The notes beneath the pieces are model-generated. The model had not been told where the DNA came from. It was given only the letters and a program-made list of their open reading frames with translations, and ran no database searches. A DNA stretch of 16,010 nt from SZUA-430 sp044375275 (GTDB lineage Bacteria > Pseudomonadota > Alphaproteobacteria > Micropepsales > Micropepsaceae), in NCBI GenBank assembly GCA_044375275.1, contig JBILMZ010000061.1, positions 1 to 16,010 of the forward strand. Direction: 5' to 3'. Below, in pieces: positions 14,115-16,010 of the stretch. A program made the position numbers and the translations under genes. How positions within the stretch are numbered: position 1 is the first letter of the stretch; every line of letters begins with the position of its first letter.

Positions 14115-16010
14115 ATGGCGCTCAAGGCGCGGGCACACGAGAGTAACCTGAGAAGCGGTGGCGAGAAGCGCGAAGAGCGCCTTGTCCTGCATCCCGTTGA
14201 TCTCTCGCCGCTTGTCGAACCTTTCAGGGGGAATGGAAAGCTTAGCCTGCGTTTCGAGGGATTGCCGCCGCGCGCGCGCTTTTCGAACGGAAACCGGGCC
14301 AGCGAGCGTGCCTGGTCGCTCACACCGGAAGACCTGCTGGGGCTGAGCTATGTTCTTGCACCCGATACCGATATCGATCACGCGCTGACACTGCGCGTCG
14401 TCGGGCTGGAGCGTGGCGATACGCTGCGTGTGCTGACCGTCCGCATGAAGGACGTTCTGGCAGCGGCCACACCGCCCCAGCCTTCTGCCAAACCCGACCG
14501 GGGCAGCGACGACCTTCGCGCGCACCTGGATGAGTCCAAGAAGTCCCTGAACTCGCTTGAAAACCAGCTGGCCGACGCCCTCAAGGTGATCCAGAAGCTG
14601 TCGGAGCCCGCCGGGCGCGACGCTGGGCATGACGTTGAGACGGCACGTGCACAGTGGAAAGCAGACGAAGCCGAGCGACTGGCATCCTTTCAGGCCCAGT
14701 GGCGCGAAGCCGAAACGACCCGCTTCAATGACCTCAATGCCCAATGGCAGGCCAAGCTCCAGGAGCTTGCGTCGCGCCACCTGGAAGAAGTCGCGGCCGC
14801 GAAGGCGCAGAACAACAGCAGCGAACTCAAGGTGCTGCGCGACAAGGTCGCTGCGCTTCAGTCAGTGATTGACGAACGGGAGACCGCGCTTGGCACTGCC
14901 ATGAAGCGGTTTGAGGCCGAAAAGGAAGAGCGAAGCCTTGAGCAATCGACTGCCCGCTCCCGTGAAGCGAAGCTAAAGCAGGCGATTGAACATCTTGAAA
15001 CAGAGCACACGCGCGCTCTCAAGGCGACCGACGAGCAGCTTCGACTGCAGGCGAAGGCGAGCGGAAACGAAGGCGAGGCCATACGGCAGCTCAACGATAC
15101 TGTCCGGCACCTCCAGTCCACGCTCGCCGAGCGCGACCGGGCTCTGGCTGAGCTGACGCGACTGGTCGAACAGAAAGATGTGGTACAGCGCCAGCTTCAG
15201 ACGGACGCAGCCGCAACGGCCACGAGCCTGGAAGCCCTGAAGCAGGCACAGAAACACGAGCTTGCGCGCCTGCAGGAAGAGCTTTCCAGCACGCGCGCCT
15301 CCGGCAAGGACGAGCAGGCCGTTGGGCAACTCAACGAAAAAGTCCGCCACCTCCAGACAACCCTTTCCGAACGCGAGCGCACCCTGGCCGAGATGACGCG
15401 GGTGCTCGAGCAGAAGGAGGCTGCGCAGGCCAACCTGCAGGAAGAACTTCGCACCGTGCGCGCCGCGACACCTTCGCCCGCCCCCAAAGCGGAGGGTGGA
15501 GAGGAGCTGAAAGACGCCATCAAGACCCTGCAGCGAACGCTGGCAGAGCGCGAACAGGCGCTTTCGCGAATCATTCGGGAGCTCGACCAGGAACGCAGCA
15601 ATCGCGAGACCAAGGAGCTTGAAGCGCAGCATCTGCACGAGAAGCTGGATTCCGCCGAGCACACGTTTGCCCGCGAGCATGCGCGGGTGCTGAGCGAGGC
15701 CGAAACCAACTGGCAGAAGCAGTTCGCGGTCGAGCTCGAGCAGATGAAGGCCCGGGCTGAAGCTGCCGAGTCCGCCTCTGTCGAAGTGCGCAAGCGGATG
15801 CAGGACATGGCGCGCCTGGAAGGTGAGGTAAACCACCTGCGCGCCACGCTGACGGAGCGCGCAGCTGCGCTGCAGAGCGAGCAGGACAGGCTTGCCCGCC
15901 TGTCCGAATCCATGCAGGCGCGTGAGAATGAGGTGCTGGCCCAGGTCCGTGGCAATCGCCCTGCCCGCGCGATGGCACGAGAGGCCCTGATCGGTGTGGC
16001 CTGCACGGTT
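14115..16010 (+). CDS. Large coiled-coil protein with N-terminal beta-sandwich-like domain (3' end outside window)
   Basis: The frame is open for 632 codons to the window edge. ATG 14115 has GAGG 5 bases upstream; an in-frame TGA lies at 14082-14084, and GTG 14091 is possible. Residues 20 to about 115 resemble Ig/cadherin-like modules of large adhesins: a strand, then GLPPRARFSNG, WSLTPEDLLGLSYV and HALTLRVVG. From about 130 it is nearly all coiled coil. Trp-spaced units (AQWKADEAERLASF, AQWREAETTRFNDL, AQWQAKLQEL) come near residues 180-220, and three longer repeats follow from 325. The last visible residues (REALIGVACTV) turn hydrophobic, perhaps the start of a membrane helix. No signal peptide is seen. 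The role is unknown; it could be a structural scaffold. It is divergent from the MCP-PilZ gene. Confidence 0.8.
   Translation, partial: MALKARAHESNLRSGGEKREERLVLHPVDLSPLVEPFRGNGKLSLRFEGLPPRARFSNGNRASERAWSLTPEDLLGLSYVLAPDTDIDHALTLRVVGLERGDTLRVLTVRMKDVLAAATPPQPSAKPDRGSDDLRAHLDESKKSLNSLENQLADALKVIQKLSEPAGRDAGHDVETARAQWKADEAERLASFQAQWREAETTRFNDLNAQWQAKLQELASRHLEEVAAAKAQNNSSELKVLRDKVAALQSVIDERETALGTAMKRFEAEKEERSLEQSTARSREAKLKQAIEHLETEHTRALKATDEQLRLQAKASGNEGEAIRQLNDTVRHLQSTLAERDRALAELTRLVEQKDVVQRQLQTDAAATATSLEALKQAQKHELARLQEELSSTRASGKDEQAVGQLNEKVRHLQTTLSERERTLAEMTRVLEQKEAAQANLQEELRTVRAATPSPAPKAEGGEELKDAIKTLQRTLAEREQALSRIIRELDQERSNRETKELEAQHLHEKLDSAEHTFAREHARVLSEAETNWQKQFAVELEQMKARAEAAESASVEVRKRMQDMARLEGEVNHLRATLTERAAALQSEQDRLARLSESMQARENEVLAQVRGNRPARAMAREALIGVACTV
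15087..15590 (+). repeat. Three related coiled-coil repeat units
   Basis: In the coiled-coil protein, residues 325-365 (QLNDTVRHLQSTLAERDRAL...) and 405-445 (QLNEKVRHLQTTLSERERTL...) match closely at exactly 80 residues apart. A third, more diverged copy starts at 464 (ELKDAIKTLQRTLAEREQAL). The first two also match well at the DNA level, which suggests internal duplication of a rod segment. Confidence 0.7.

Overview
The window is GC-rich and reads as an ordinary chromosomal stretch of an alphaproteobacterium, most likely a dimorphic or budding type near Caulobacterales/Hyphomonadaceae. That placement is an inference. It rests on an IalB-family protein, an MCP-PilZ receptor, TPR-sulfotransferase genes and several CtrA-like TTAACC motifs in the promoter regions. 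I see no tRNA, rRNA, insertion sequence, integrase or CRISPR array.

Left edge (1-5165): a secreted repeat protein with 12 visible Gly-Gly-Ile/Leu repeats runs leftwards out of the window. It has the look of an autotransporter passenger. Across a 351-bp regulatory gap, two genes run rightwards as an apparent operon. One is a TPR protein with a GT9/heptosyltransferase-like domain. The other is a TPR protein with a PAPS-type sulfotransferase domain. The arrangement suggests, but does not prove, that the two enzymes decorate a surface polymer or the neighbouring repeat protein.

Middle (5166-9258): a membrane-anchored IalB-family protein lies convergent to the sulfotransferase gene. Divergent from it is an envelope pair: an OmpA-family protein with BON-like segments and a peptidoglycan-binding domain, then a 604-aa coiled-coil protein with one N-terminal membrane helix.

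Centre (9259-11335): thiC, the HMP-P synthase of thiamine synthesis, sits behind a clear TPP riboswitch. A perfect 12-bp inverted repeat pairs the thiC start codon with codons just downstream.

Right (11336-16010): a small secreted protein of unknown function converges, with only 3 bp between stop codons, on a chemoreceptor that ends in a c-di-GMP-binding PilZ domain. Divergent from the receptor is a large coiled-coil protein that runs out of the window. It opens with a beta-sandwich-like domain and carries Trp-spaced and 80-residue repeats.

The gaps that should hold promoters for surface and motility genes all contain TTAACC or TTAAC motifs, including one perfect TTAA-N7-TTAA site. The thiC leader has none. 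This suggests one cell-cycle-linked envelope regulon with thiC embedded as a housekeeping gene.
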